Of a DNA stretch of 64,000 bases, positions 8,577 to 17,456 are shown piece by piece. Below the pieces are notes generated by a model. It was not told where the DNA came from, ran no database searches, and worked only from the letters and a program-made list of their open reading frames with translations. Numbering within the stretch: the first letter of the stretch is position 1; each line of letters starts with the position of its first letter. The position numbers and the translations under genes were made by a program. The DNA is from Synechococcus sp. CS-1328 (GTDB taxonomy: Bacteria > Cyanobacteriota > Cyanobacteriia > PCC-6307 > Cyanobiaceae), in contig NZ_JAHLYT010000048.1 in NCBI RefSeq assembly GCF_025128095.1, positions 124,001-188,000 of the forward strand. The letters are read 5' to 3'.

Positions 8577-8857
8577 TTGTCATCGATTCGTTTTGGCCAC
8601 AACGGCCTTCCGAAGCAGGGAAGGTGGAGCAGATAAGGCAAGGTCAGAATCACCAGCAAGGCACGTTCACTCTGGCGCCGCGCCATCAGCGGGTTGGTTG
8701 AACAGCGTGGCTTCCCTGGGCTGACTGAACGGAGCCGAGACCGAGGACACGATCTGGAGCCGTCAATTCAGTCTGTGATGGCTCTGGACGATCATGGCGT
8801 TGACGAGTGTCTTTCCCTACGGTGGGCGCATCTGATGCTCCCCAGGGAGTCGCCTCC
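8577..8857. other. Intergenic stretch without a supported gene
   Basis: About 280 bp between the mscS pseudogene and the next membrane-protein gene. A 64-codon minus-strand frame (8492-8686) with a hydrophobic N-terminus overlaps it, but has no ribosome binding site and runs into the pseudogene. I see no RNA gene, repeat or clear terminator here. Confidence 0.4.
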
Positions 8858-9646
8858 ATGTTCGAGAGTTCTCCGTCCAGTCCGGCCCGGCTGGATGTGA
8901 TCGAAGCGGTCCAGCAAGGCTGGGCGGCATTCAGCCGGGCCCCTTGGGTGTTCGTGGGGTTCTCCTTGTTGCTCACGGTGGCCAATGCTGTTTGCAGTGC
9001 CATTCAGCGGCTGGGCACCAATGAAGAGGGGCTGCCTACCAGCCTGCCGATGGCGCTGGTGGCAATGGTGGGGGCCCTGGCCGGGGTGATCGTCAGCCTC
9101 TGGGGCAGCGTTGCCCTGGTGCGGGGATCCTGGAGCGCTCTGGAGGGGGGGCAACCCAGCTTTGACACCTTCGTGCGCTGGGATGGAGCGGCCATGACCC
9201 GGCTGTTCCGCAACGGGCTGGTGCTGGGTGCCTTGCTGGTGTTGATGCTCCTCGTGGCCGGCGGCCTGGCCTTCGGCGTGGCGCAGCTGGGCCAGGTGCT
9301 GACAGTCCTGCCGTTGCTGGCAGCTTTGGTGGTGCTGATCTATGTGGTGATCAACCAGAAATTCCTGGCCCAGCTAACCCTGCTGGAGGGACGGGGCCCG
9401 ATCGACACATTCCAGCGGGGCCGCGCTGTGGTGGATCCGCAGTGGGGCCAGGTGCTGCTGCTGAGTCTGGCCGAATTCGCTGTGATGCTGCTTGGTTTGA
9501 TGGCCTGTGTGGTGGGAATTTTCGTGGCCATTCCCGTGGTGGCCTGCATCAGCACCGCCGCCTACCGGCAGGTGTTCGGCACCACCGATCTCACCGGCCT
9601 GATGGCTGGCAATGACGCCGGACAGGATTCCGCCACCCTGGTCTGA
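8858..9646 (+). CDS. Multi-pass membrane protein of unknown function
   Basis: The 262-residue product has about six hydrophobic segments. The N-terminal part LDVIEAVQQGWAAFSRAPWV resembles the start of DUF975-like and related integral membrane proteins, where a short amphipathic helix precedes the first membrane span. The middle holds FDTFVRWDGAAMTRLFRNG. The start at ATG 8858 is supported by GGGAG seven bases upstream; the longer frame from 8807 lacks this. It is convergent with the V-ATPase operon, with only 5 bp between stops. No function can be assigned. Confidence 0.7.
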   Translation: MFESSPSSPARLDVIEAVQQGWAAFSRAPWVFVGFSLLLTVANAVCSAIQRLGTNEEGLPTSLPMALVAMVGALAGVIVSLWGSVALVRGSWSALEGGQPSFDTFVRWDGAAMTRLFRNGLVLGALLVLMLLVAGGLAFGVAQLGQVLTVLPLLAALVVLIYVVINQKFLAQLTLLEGRGPIDTFQRGRAVVDPQWGQVLLLSLAEFAVMLLGLMACVVGIFVAIPVVACISTAAYRQVFGTTDLTGLMAGNDAGQDSATLV

Positions 9647-9651
9647 GGTGC

Positions 9652-11508
9652 TCAGCCGGTGGCCACGGGTTCAGCCGGCCTTGTGGGGGCTGGCCGTTGA
9701 GCCTGGGTGGCTGCGAGAGCATGGATCTGTTGCAGAAATCCTGTGTAGGTGGGTGAGCTGGTTGGTGCATAGTTGAGGTTCTTGAACAGACCCGTCAGAC
9801 GGGTGAAGAAATCACGAACAGCTGTTTTGTCGTTGAAGTGATAGTTGCGATTCACTAGCCCGTAGACCAGGTCGAAGCAGGTCTTCTGGCGCTCAATCGG
9901 GCAGCTGGAATCCACCTCATCAAAGGAATCCTGCTGGAGGTACACCATGTCGAGGAACAGAGACTTCTGATACAGGATGAAATCTTCGATGCTGACGCCT
10001 TCCTCACCGGTGACCTGAATCATCTGATTCACCGCATCACCGCGCCGTAACAGATCGGTCATCGCCTGCACCCGCTTCACCCAGTCGGGGGCAATATGCT
10101 TGGAAAACCAGCCCTCCAGTTGGACGAAGTAGCGCGACCAGGACATCAGAAGGTCGACGGCGGGATAGAAACGCTTGTAGGCCCGATCCGCGCTCAGTCC
10201 CAGGAAGGCCTTCACGGTGCTGAGGGTGGACTGGGTGACGGGTTCCTCGAAATTTCCCCCGGCTGGAGACACGGTGCCGATCATGGTGAGGCTGCCGACG
10301 CTGCCGTCGTTGGTGCGGATGATGCCGGCCCGTTCGTACACACTCTTGATCGAGGAGTCGAGATAGGCCGGAAAGGCCTCTTCGCCGGGGATCTCCTCGA
10401 GGCGACCGGAGGTTTCGCGCATTGCCTGGGCCCAGCGCGAGGTGGAATCGGCGATCAGCAGCACGTTGTAGCCCATCTGGCGGTAGTACTCGCCCAGGGT
10501 GAGCCCGGTGTAGATCGAAGCCTCCCGAGCCGCCACGGGCATCGAGGAGGTGTTGCAGATGATGATTGTGCGATCCATCAAGGATCCGCCCGTTTTCGGA
10601 TCGATCAGTTTGGGGAATTCGGTGATCGTTTCCACCACCTCGCCGGCCCGCTCCCCGCAAGCCACCACGATCACCACGTCCACGTCGGAGTGGCGCGAGA
10701 TCATGTTCTGCAGCACGGTTTTGCCCGCACCGAAGGGCCCCGGAATGCAACCGGTGCCCCCGCGCGCGATCGGCAGGAACGTGTCGACAATCCGCTGGGT
10801 GGTGATCATCGGCTCCTCCGGATACAGCCGCTCACACAATCGCCGCTCCAGCAGGGTCTGGGGCAAGGGTCGCCGCACCGGCCATTCCTGGGTGAGGCTG
10901 AGCGAACGGCTGTTCCCCTGGTCATCCCTGATGCGGGCCACAGCCGTGTCGATGGTGAAACTGCCCTGTTGGATCCAGTCGAGCGTGACCTCCCCGGGCT
11001 CGTCGAAGGGCACCATGATCTTGTGGGTGAAGCGGCCTTCCTGCACCGTGCCGATCACGTCACCGGCCCTGAGCCGATGGCCCATCCTGGCGGTGGACTG
11101 AAACGACCACTTCCGTTCGGTGTCCAGAGGCGCCACGACCGCTCCGCGGGGCAGGAAGGTGCCATAGCCGGCCGCCAACCCGGCGAGGGGATTCTGCAGA
11201 CCGTCGTACACCTGGCCCAGCAGACCTGGCCCGAGGGTGACCGACAGCAATTCGCCCGATTGCTCGACCGGATCCCCCACGCCCACACCTTTGGTGCTTT
11301 CGTACACTTGGGCATCGGCGGTGGTGCCATGCACCCGCAGCACTTCGGCCTTGAGGCGCTCCTGCCGGTCTCCGTCCTTGCGGGTCGGCAGGATATAGAT
11401 CACCTCATTTTTGAGGATCGGCCGCGGATTGGTGTCGGCCATGGCGATTGTCACCAGATCGTCCTGCACGGCGACCACACGGGCGATGTTGAAGATGGCT
11501 TCGGTCAT
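9652..11508 (-). CDS. V/A-type ATPase catalytic subunit A
   Basis: The 618-residue protein has the catalytic-subunit P-loop GPFGAGKTVLQ at about residues 256-266 and the extra 'bulge' domain before it that distinguishes A subunits from F1 beta. SRWAQAMRETSGRLEEIPGE and ERAGIIRTNDGSVGSLTMIG follow at the expected places. It hydrolyses or makes ATP in the A3B3 head. It is the last gene of the operon and its start overlaps the DUF2764 gene by 4 bp. Subunit A last is unusual, since A normally precedes B. The C-terminus ends in a short Ala/Pro tail. Confidence 0.95.
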   Translation of the reverse strand: MTEAIFNIARVVAVQDDLVTIAMADTNPRPILKNEVIYILPTRKDGDRQERLKAEVLRVHGTTADAQVYESTKGVGVGDPVEQSGELLSVTLGPGLLGQVYDGLQNPLAGLAAGYGTFLPRGAVVAPLDTERKWSFQSTARMGHRLRAGDVIGTVQEGRFTHKIMVPFDEPGEVTLDWIQQGSFTIDTAVARIRDDQGNSRSLSLTQEWPVRRPLPQTLLERRLCERLYPEEPMITTQRIVDTFLPIARGGTGCIPGPFGAGKTVLQNMISRHSDVDVVIVVACGERAGEVVETITEFPKLIDPKTGGSLMDRTIIICNTSSMPVAAREASIYTGLTLGEYYRQMGYNVLLIADSTSRWAQAMRETSGRLEEIPGEEAFPAYLDSSIKSVYERAGIIRTNDGSVGSLTMIGTVSPAGGNFEEPVTQSTLSTVKAFLGLSADRAYKRFYPAVDLLMSWSRYFVQLEGWFSKHIAPDWVKRVQAMTDLLRRGDAVNQMIQVTGEEGVSIEDFILYQKSLFLDMVYLQQDSFDEVDSSCPIERQKTCFDLVYGLVNRNYHFNDKTAVRDFFTRLTGLFKNLNYAPTSSPTYTGFLQQIHALAATQAQRPAPTRPAEPVATG

Positions 11509-12248
11509 CGGCTGGCAGCGACGGGTTGAGTGGCGGGAGCGGAGCGTGGGGGTGGCGGAGCCTGGGGTCCGTTGGCGATGCCCGCCAGCGAGGCGTTGAC
11601 GAGATCGCCAAAGCGGGTCACGGCCTTTCGGGCGTCGTAATGGGACCAGCGATCCACAAGCGCCCAGCGGGCCACATACACAACCACCGCTTCAAGATCG
11701 AAATGGTGACCGAAGCCAAGCCGGTCAAGATCCCGCCAGATCACCCCGAATAACGCGCGTTCCAGGGTCACCAGATCGCCCGATTCGAGCAGGTGGTTCA
11801 CCTCGGGAATCCAGGGGTAGACCGCCTCAAGACCGAAGGCCGGTTCCTTCCAACGCCGTTGGATCGTGCCCAGCCACGGACCAAAGCCCCAGGCGGGGCC
11901 AGTGGGCGGCTCGCTCTCGCCGCGGTGGCGACGTCGCAGGGCCGCGAGGATCGTACGCAGGTCGAGACGCTGGCTCACCAGCTGGCGCAGGGTGGGGTTT
12001 GACACCTCCTTGAAGAACTGATCCGCCGACGCCAGCAGACGGGTATCCACCGGACTGGCCAGGCTGTCGTCATCCCGCACCGCCTGGGAGAGGAAACCCA
12101 CCATCAGATCCAGGATGGTTTTGTCTTCTGGATGCAGCAGGGTCAGGCGGCTTTCCAGCTTCAGCATCGAGATCGCCGGTGCCCGCGCCTCCAACAGTCC
12201 TCCCAGGGGCGGAAGGCTGGCCATCAGGGCCGTGTAACGGGGGCTCAT
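11505..12248 (-). CDS. DUF2764 protein, probable V-ATPase C-like subunit
   Basis: The 247-residue protein begins MSPRYTALMASLPPL and is mostly helical (RLDLRTILAALRRRH, DLVNASLAGIANG). In chlamydial and spirochaetal V/A-ATPase operons a DUF2764 gene sits between subunits E and A in the slot normally held by subunit C, as here. It is taken to be the connector joining the central stalk to the membrane ring. It overlaps both neighbours by 4 bp (ATGA). The C-terminus has a Pro-rich tail not needed for the fold. The family call relies on context and on general resemblance. Confidence 0.75.
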   Translation of the reverse strand: MSPRYTALMASLPPLGGLLEARAPAISMLKLESRLTLLHPEDKTILDLMVGFLSQAVRDDDSLASPVDTRLLASADQFFKEVSNPTLRQLVSQRLDLRTILAALRRRHRGESEPPTGPAWGFGPWLGTIQRRWKEPAFGLEAVYPWIPEVNHLLESGDLVTLERALFGVIWRDLDRLGFGHHFDLEAVVVYVARWALVDRWSHYDARKAVTRFGDLVNASLAGIANGPQAPPPPRSAPATQPVAASR

Positions 12249-12946
12249 TTCACGACACCCTCCAGCAGGGCCCGGAAACGTGGTTGCAGATGCTGGAGGA
12301 TCGCCTCGGCCACGGCCGCGTCACTGATGTCGAGCACCACGTCGCGATCCACCAGCCGCAACCGCAGCCCCTGCTGGTGGTCGGACGCGACGCCGAAGGT
12401 GACGCCCTCGCGCAGGATCCCCTGGGACACGAGCTGCACAAACCGGGTGAGCACGCCGTTCTGGAGCTCCTGGGGATTCTGGCTGAGTTCGTCGAGGCCG
12501 GCGATGTGGCGGGGCAGGATCACTTCGGCTTGCTGGGAGCGGTCGGCCTCGCCTCGAACACGGCCCACCACCTCCACGATCATCTTCTCGAGGATTTCCT
12601 GCTTCTGCTGCTCCTCTCCCACCAGCTGGCGCACTTCACCCCGGAACCGCTCCATCAGCTGCGATTTCAGCTCCAGCACCGCATCCCGCAGGGCCAGCGT
12701 CAGGGCCTGCTTGCCCGAGTTTTCCAGGGTTTCCGCCTGATGACGGGCCTGCTGCACAATCTGGTCGGCCTGCTGCCGGGCCTGCTCCACCAGACGCTGG
12801 GCTTCGGCCCGGGCATCGGCCACCAGCTGATCGGCCTGGCTCCTGCCGGCGTCCACCCCCTGATCGCGCAGACGGGCGATCAGCTCCTCAACCCCCGCAG
12901 CCACCTGGGCCGGGGTGTCGTCACGGTTGGCTCGGAACTTGGGCAT
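12245..12946 (-). CDS. V/A-type ATPase peripheral stalk subunit E
   Basis: This 233-residue protein has the long charged helix of subunit E at residues 15-110, rich in Ala, Gln, Arg and Glu (ARAEAQRLVEQARQQADQIV). A compact C-terminal domain follows, ending VVLDISDAAVAEAILQHLQPRFRALL. The helix forms the peripheral stalk that holds the A3B3 head still. No separate subunit G/H partner gene is present in the operon, as in chlamydial-type enzymes. A 57-bp gap separates it from subunit K; it overlaps DUF2764 by 4 bp. Confidence 0.85.
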   Translation of the reverse strand: MPKFRANRDDTPAQVAAGVEELIARLRDQGVDAGRSQADQLVADARAEAQRLVEQARQQADQIVQQARHQAETLENSGKQALTLALRDAVLELKSQLMERFRGEVRQLVGEEQQKQEILEKMIVEVVGRVRGEADRSQQAEVILPRHIAGLDELSQNPQELQNGVLTRFVQLVSQGILREGVTFGVASDHQQGLRLRLVDRDVVLDISDAAVAEAILQHLQPRFRALLEGVVK

Positions 12947-13003
12947 CGCACTCCAGGGCAGAGGAGATGGAACAGCGGATCACACAGGTGAAGTGACCTG
13001 GGG

Positions 13004-13459
13004 TCACTTACTGGGGATCCCACCGGCAGCCACCAGGGCAAACACAAAGGCAAAGACGGCGAAGCCCTCCACGATCGCGGCCGGTGCCAACGCAAGGCCG
13101 AAGATCTCCGGCTTCGACTTCGATCCGGCGATGGCCGATGCGCAGCAGAGACCCTGGTAGATCGCTGCAATCAGAAAGGCGAGGCCTGACAGCATCCCCA
13201 GGCCGAACAGGGCGCCGGCATTGGCCGGGATCACCGGCCGGTTGAGGATGAACATCACCACGATGCCGTAGATCGACATCGACGAGGGCAGTGCCGAGAG
13301 GCCGACGAAACGACCGTAACCGCTGTTGACCTCCATCATCGCGCCGATCGCCGCCTGACCGGAGATGGTGCAGCCGATCGAGGCGCCGATCGCTCCGAGC
13401 GAAACCGGTGCATAGATCCCGATCCAGCCGAGTGCGAGTAGGGCGAAATGGTCGTTCAC
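13004..13459 (-). CDS. V/A-type ATPase membrane rotor subunit K (proteolipid)
   Basis: The 151-residue proteolipid has four hydrophobic helices, that is, two duplicated hairpins. The ion-carrying carboxylate is E131 in IVEGFAVFAF. Q102 (YQG) matches the Gln that helps bind sodium in the Enterococcus K ring. In the first hairpin, however, the Thr-Gln pair of that ring is Ser60-Met61 here (LPSSMSIYG). Whether the ring carries Na+ or H+ is therefore open. It overlaps the subunit I gene by 4 bp and is followed by a 57-bp gap before subunit E. Confidence 0.9.
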   Translation of the reverse strand: MNDHFALLALGWIGIYAPVSLGAIGASIGCTISGQAAIGAMMEVNSGYGRFVGLSALPSSMSIYGIVVMFILNRPVIPANAGALFGLGMLSGLAFLIAAIYQGLCCASAIAGSKSKPEIFGLALAPAAIVEGFAVFAFVFALVAAGGIPSK

Positions 13460-15264
13460 GAGGCAAGCTCCTTTTTGATGAATGGCTTGAAGGGAACACC
13501 TTCCCCGGATAGCCCCCAGTTGAAGAATTCAATGAAGTTCAACCGTAGGCCGTGCACAAATCCACTGATGATGGCCAGCAACAGATTGATGCCATGGCCC
13601 AGCACGAGAATCAGCAGGGCAATCGGTACACCCAGAGCCAGGCCCGAGTGTGAGACCTGCCCCGCCAGCTGATTGAAGGTGATCGCCAGGGATGCACTGG
13701 CCAGGCCCAGGGCAAACAGACGCAGATAACTCATCACATCGCCGAACAACTTCGAGATGGCGGTGAGTGATCCCAGGCCGTCCAGCAGGCGCAGAAGCAG
13801 ATCGGCCGGCTGGTTGATGCGGCGTTCACTGCTGAGCAGCAGAACGGTGAGCAGTCCACCTGCAATCAGACCGATGCCCACATGGAGGAAAGGTGCCGCG
13901 GCCTGGCTGAGATAGAGCGTCAGCCCGCCCAGAATCACCGCCATCCAGCCGATCGGTGGTGCCGTCTGGGCCAGCGTCTTGCCCCGCAGGGCCACCACGC
14001 CATTGGCCAGCAGCAGATGGGCACAGCCCACGATCAGCGACAGCTTCATCATTGCGGCGAAATCATTCAGATCCAGCAGCTTGAAGGGCGCCAGAAGGGA
14101 ACCCTCTGGAGGTTCGATGCCGAAATAGCTGCCGGCCAGGATTCCATAGACCAGCGCCATCACCAGCCCAACCACCGCCAGGATGCGGAAGTGACGTCCG
14201 CTGGGCGAGCGTCCCATCGCTTTCCATTTCAGGGCCACCACCAGCCCCAGCAGCAGGGCATAGCCGGCGTCCGCCATGATCATGGCGAAAAAGAACGCGA
14301 AGGAGAAAAAGACGATGATCGAAGGATCCCAGTCGCGGTAGGCGGGGGTTTCGTAAAAGGTGACCAGATCCTGGCCGCCGCTGAGGCTGCCGGGATTGCG
14401 CAACAGGGTCGGAGGCGCGTCCTTCGGCTGCGGCACCTCGGCGAGATAGGCCAGACCGTGCTGCTGCGTAAAGGTGTCGAGACGGGGCAGGGCGGGGCGA
14501 GGGATCCAGCCCTGAAGCTGCATCAGGGTGTTGTCGTCGAGCGCCATGCCGCTGGCCTGCTGCCGCGCCTGGGCATCCTCGGCCCGGGTGAGGTGTTTGG
14601 AGAGCAGAAAGGCCCAGCGGCTGAGCGATTCGTGCTCGGCCTCCACATCCTCCAGGGCGGTACGGGCGTCATCCAGTTCGCGCTGCACGTCCTGATGGGA
14701 TTGGGACCCCACATGGGAACGGGCCACCGGCAGCAGCGCTGGATCGGGTTCCTGCTTGGAGATCAGGGCGTAATAGCCGTAACGGGAGCATTCGTGCAGC
14801 CGTTGCCAGGGCAGGGCAAGACCGCCAAGGGCCGCACGAAAGGCGGCGACTTTGGAGTGGGGCACCCGGTAGAACCAGAGACGGCAGCCCCCCAGACCAG
14901 CCAGATCAGGCAGGCTGAAATCACCCCAGGGCCCCAGCTCATCGAGGCGCTTGCCAAGCGCCAGCACTCGATCTTCGGCCTGCTGCTTGCGTTGCCTGTT
15001 GGCCAGGGCCTCGGCCACGATGTGGTCGAAATCGAACGCGGCATCCACCCGTGTCTGATGGCGCCGTCGCCGGACATCCATCAGATAGCGAAGGGCCTTG
15101 CGGGCGTCTTCGCTGGGTCGTGCGACCACGAAACTCTCGTCTTCCGTGCTGCTGGCCAGGGGGATCAGATGCACGCAGCCCAAGCTCTGGAGGCCATCCA
15201 GCAGGGGCTTCCGGTCGGCGGAGAGTCCGAACAGCGTCAGCTTGGCCAGGGGAATGATCGTCAT
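13456..15264 (-). CDS. V/A-type ATPase membrane subunit I (a-subunit)
   Basis: The 602-residue protein has a soluble N-terminal half with coiled-coil stretches (residues about 60-120 and 190-240). The C-terminal half holds about seven to eight membrane helices, starting near FFSFAFFFAMIMADAGYALL and including MSYLRLFALGLASASLAITF. The conserved Arg in SYLRLFALGLA is the one that interacts with the ring carboxylate during ion passage. It forms the static ion channel next to the K ring. It overlaps subunits D and K by 4 bp each. Confidence 0.92.
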   Translation of the reverse strand: MTIIPLAKLTLFGLSADRKPLLDGLQSLGCVHLIPLASSTEDESFVVARPSEDARKALRYLMDVRRRRHQTRVDAAFDFDHIVAEALANRQRKQQAEDRVLALGKRLDELGPWGDFSLPDLAGLGGCRLWFYRVPHSKVAAFRAALGGLALPWQRLHECSRYGYYALISKQEPDPALLPVARSHVGSQSHQDVQRELDDARTALEDVEAEHESLSRWAFLLSKHLTRAEDAQARQQASGMALDDNTLMQLQGWIPRPALPRLDTFTQQHGLAYLAEVPQPKDAPPTLLRNPGSLSGGQDLVTFYETPAYRDWDPSIIVFFSFAFFFAMIMADAGYALLLGLVVALKWKAMGRSPSGRHFRILAVVGLVMALVYGILAGSYFGIEPPEGSLLAPFKLLDLNDFAAMMKLSLIVGCAHLLLANGVVALRGKTLAQTAPPIGWMAVILGGLTLYLSQAAAPFLHVGIGLIAGGLLTVLLLSSERRINQPADLLLRLLDGLGSLTAISKLFGDVMSYLRLFALGLASASLAITFNQLAGQVSHSGLALGVPIALLILVLGHGINLLLAIISGFVHGLRLNFIEFFNWGLSGEGVPFKPFIKKELAS

Positions 15265-15872
15265 GGCACTACGGCGGTTTGCCGTTCTTTCTTGCGTTTG
15301 GCGATCTTTGAATTCACCACTCCGGCCCGCTCCGCGTCCGCCAGGTAGATCGTGATCTGCCTGATGTTGCTGCGGGTCCGGGGAATCAGCACCCGGTCGA
15401 ACAGGTTGAACCGCTGGGTCACCTTGCGCTCGGCCTGTCGCAGCAGATCCAGCCGCTGCTCAGCCACCTGCAGTTGCAGCTGAGTACGCAGCGCCTCCTG
15501 CAGCCAGCCCACCACGGCATCCACCCAGAAGGGTCGGCTGAGCAAGCCGTAGTCGGCCACCCGGAAGTCCACCCCCAGCAGCGTCGGCAGGCGCGTGCCC
15601 ATCAGGTTCTCCTCCCGTTGATGGACGGCGGTGATCGTCACCAGCTCCGAGAGGTCGATGCGCTCATGGGCCAGCATCGGGCAGGACTTTCCCACCTCCG
15701 TCTCAATGGCCGCCGCCCGGGCCCGGGCTTGCTCCAGCTGGCGGCGGGCGGCTTCACGCTCTGCACTGAGTTGGCGACGTTTGAGATCCAGCGACGGCAG
15801 GACATCGTGATAGGTCTTGAGCAGACCCTTCTGCCGGCTGAGGGAGGCCTTGGTGAGGGAGAGTCTGCTCAT
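15261..15872 (-). CDS. V/A-type ATPase central stalk subunit D
   Basis: The 203-residue protein is almost all helix, with N- and C-terminal long helices forming the rotor coiled coil (LTKASLSRQKGLLKTYHDVL at the start; RKVTQRFNLFDRVLIPRTRS near the end). The segment FNLFDRVLIP is a signature of subunit D. It rotates inside the A3B3 head and links to the K ring. There is no separate subunit F gene. It overlaps B and I by 4 bp. Confidence 0.9.
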   Translation of the reverse strand: MSRLSLTKASLSRQKGLLKTYHDVLPSLDLKRRQLSAEREAARRQLEQARARAAAIETEVGKSCPMLAHERIDLSELVTITAVHQREENLMGTRLPTLLGVDFRVADYGLLSRPFWVDAVVGWLQEALRTQLQLQVAEQRLDLLRQAERKVTQRFNLFDRVLIPRTRSNIRQITIYLADAERAGVVNSKIAKRKKERQTAVVP

Positions 15873-17275
15873 GCGACGGCGGCTTTCTGCGGGCCTGGTG
15901 GCGGAGAGCCTGGCTGCGCAGGAGTTGGCTTCGAAGGCACGGGATGGGGAAAGTACTTGTCGATCAGTTCCTGCTTCATCAGCAATTCCTGAGGTTCAAA
16001 GCACTCGGCCAGGGTCTGCCAGGCCAGATCCAGTGCCGCCTCCAACGGCAGATCCACATTGATGTCCATGAAACGTTCACGGAAGAGGACGCCGAAGTGG
16101 ATCAGCTTGCGGTCGTAGTCCGAAAGTTCGAATGCCATGGCCTGTTTCTGTTGCGCATCCCTGGCCCCGGCATACAGGCGGATCGTGGTATTCATGATCT
16201 GGCTGTGGTCGTCCCGGGTCACCTTGCCGATCACGTTCTGCTTGAGCCGCGACAGGGAACCGAAGGGATCGATCATGCCGTCGTGGAGGTAGAACTGCCC
16301 TTCGGTGATATAGCCGGTGTTATCCGGCACCGGGTGGGTCACGTCGCCGCCGGGCATGGTGGTGACCGTGAGCAGTGTCACGGAGCCGCCCTTGGCATAA
16401 TCGGCGGCTTTTTCATAGCGGCGCGCCAGCTGGGAGTAAAGATCTCCCGGGTAACCACGGTTGGCCGGCACCTGATCCATGGCGATGCTGATTTCCTTGA
16501 GACCGTCGGCAAAGGAGGTCATGTCGCTGAGCAGCACCAGCACACGCTTGCCTTCTTCCACGGCAAATTTTTCAGCCACCGCCAGGGCCATGTCGGGGAT
16601 CAGGATCCGTTCCACGATCGGGTCGGAGGCCAGATTGACGAACATCACCGTGCGGGGGAAGACGCCCGCCTCTTCGAAGGTCTTGCGGAAGGCGTAGTAG
16701 TCGTCAAAGATCAGACCGAGCCCGCCGAAAACCACCACATCGGCATCGGCCTGAATGCCGATCCGTGCCAGGAAGGGATTGAACGGTTCACCGGAGACGG
16801 AGAAGATCGGAATCTTCTGACTTTCCACCAGGCAGTTGTAGATATCGATCATCGGCACGTTTGTGCGGATCATCTTGGAGGCCAGGATGCGGCACATTGG
16901 ATTCACCGATGGCCCACCGATCGGCACCCGGGGATCCTGCGACAGATCGGGCCCACCATCAATCGGCTCGCCGGTGCCGCGAAACACCCGGCCGAGGATG
17001 TTGTCCGAATAGGTGGCCGTCATCGGGTGGCCGAGAAAGCGCACCTGGGAGTTGGTCGAAACCCCCTTGGTACCGCGAAACACCTGCAGGGCCACCGAGC
17101 CCTGCTTGAGATCGATCACCTGGGCCAGCGAAGAGCTGCCATTGGCGTTCTGGAGCACGGCAAGATCATTGAAGCGCGGTGTATTTTCATTGACGTCTTC
17201 TCCTGCAGGCACCTCCACCCGAATGATGTCGCCCACGATCTCGAGAATCTTCGAGTAGCTGGCGAAAAGACTCAT
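15869..17275 (-). CDS. V/A-type ATPase non-catalytic subunit B
   Basis: The 468-residue protein has the ATP-synthase alpha/beta fold but, as expected for B subunits, no P-loop lysine. Conserved pieces include GRVFRGTGEPIDGGP, NPMCRILASKMIRTNVPMID, GLIFDDYYAFRKTFEEAG and LSDMTSFADGLKEISIAMDQ. Start ATG 17275 gives MSLFASYSKILEIVGDIIRV, the normal beginning; the upstream extension to 17368 is low-complexity. It is the first gene of the operon; 181 bp separate it from the protease gene upstream on the same strand. A Pro-rich tail follows the conserved domain. Confidence 0.95.
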   Translation of the reverse strand: MSLFASYSKILEIVGDIIRVEVPAGEDVNENTPRFNDLAVLQNANGSSSLAQVIDLKQGSVALQVFRGTKGVSTNSQVRFLGHPMTATYSDNILGRVFRGTGEPIDGGPDLSQDPRVPIGGPSVNPMCRILASKMIRTNVPMIDIYNCLVESQKIPIFSVSGEPFNPFLARIGIQADADVVVFGGLGLIFDDYYAFRKTFEEAGVFPRTVMFVNLASDPIVERILIPDMALAVAEKFAVEEGKRVLVLLSDMTSFADGLKEISIAMDQVPANRGYPGDLYSQLARRYEKAADYAKGGSVTLLTVTTMPGGDVTHPVPDNTGYITEGQFYLHDGMIDPFGSLSRLKQNVIGKVTRDDHSQIMNTTIRLYAGARDAQQKQAMAFELSDYDRKLIHFGVLFRERFMDINVDLPLEAALDLAWQTLAECFEPQELLMKQELIDKYFPHPVPSKPTPAQPGSPPPGPQKAAVA

Positions 17276-17456
17276 GTTGTCACCGCGGCCCGATGCTGTC
17301 TGGCCTGAAGCTGTTTCTGGAGAAGCTTCAGGCCGGTCACCAGAATGTTCTCTTTTCAGCCTAGGCATTCGGCTTCAGGGCGTCAGCTCAAGACTGCAGC
17401 TTTGTCATCCAGGCCTGCCAGCGTCACCGAGCTGTCTGACAAGCAGCCATCACCAG

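Noticed and set aside
8492-8686. 64-codon minus-strand frame with hydrophobic N-terminus
   Set aside because: No ribosome binding site, runs into the mscS pseudogene, no family resemblance. Could be revisited if ribosome profiling shows translation.
10096-11529. 477-codon frame opposite V-ATPase subunit A
   Set aside because: Antisense to a highly conserved gene; similar shadows occur opposite subunits I and B and the Ctp protease (13882-15348, 15944-17308, 17274-18830).
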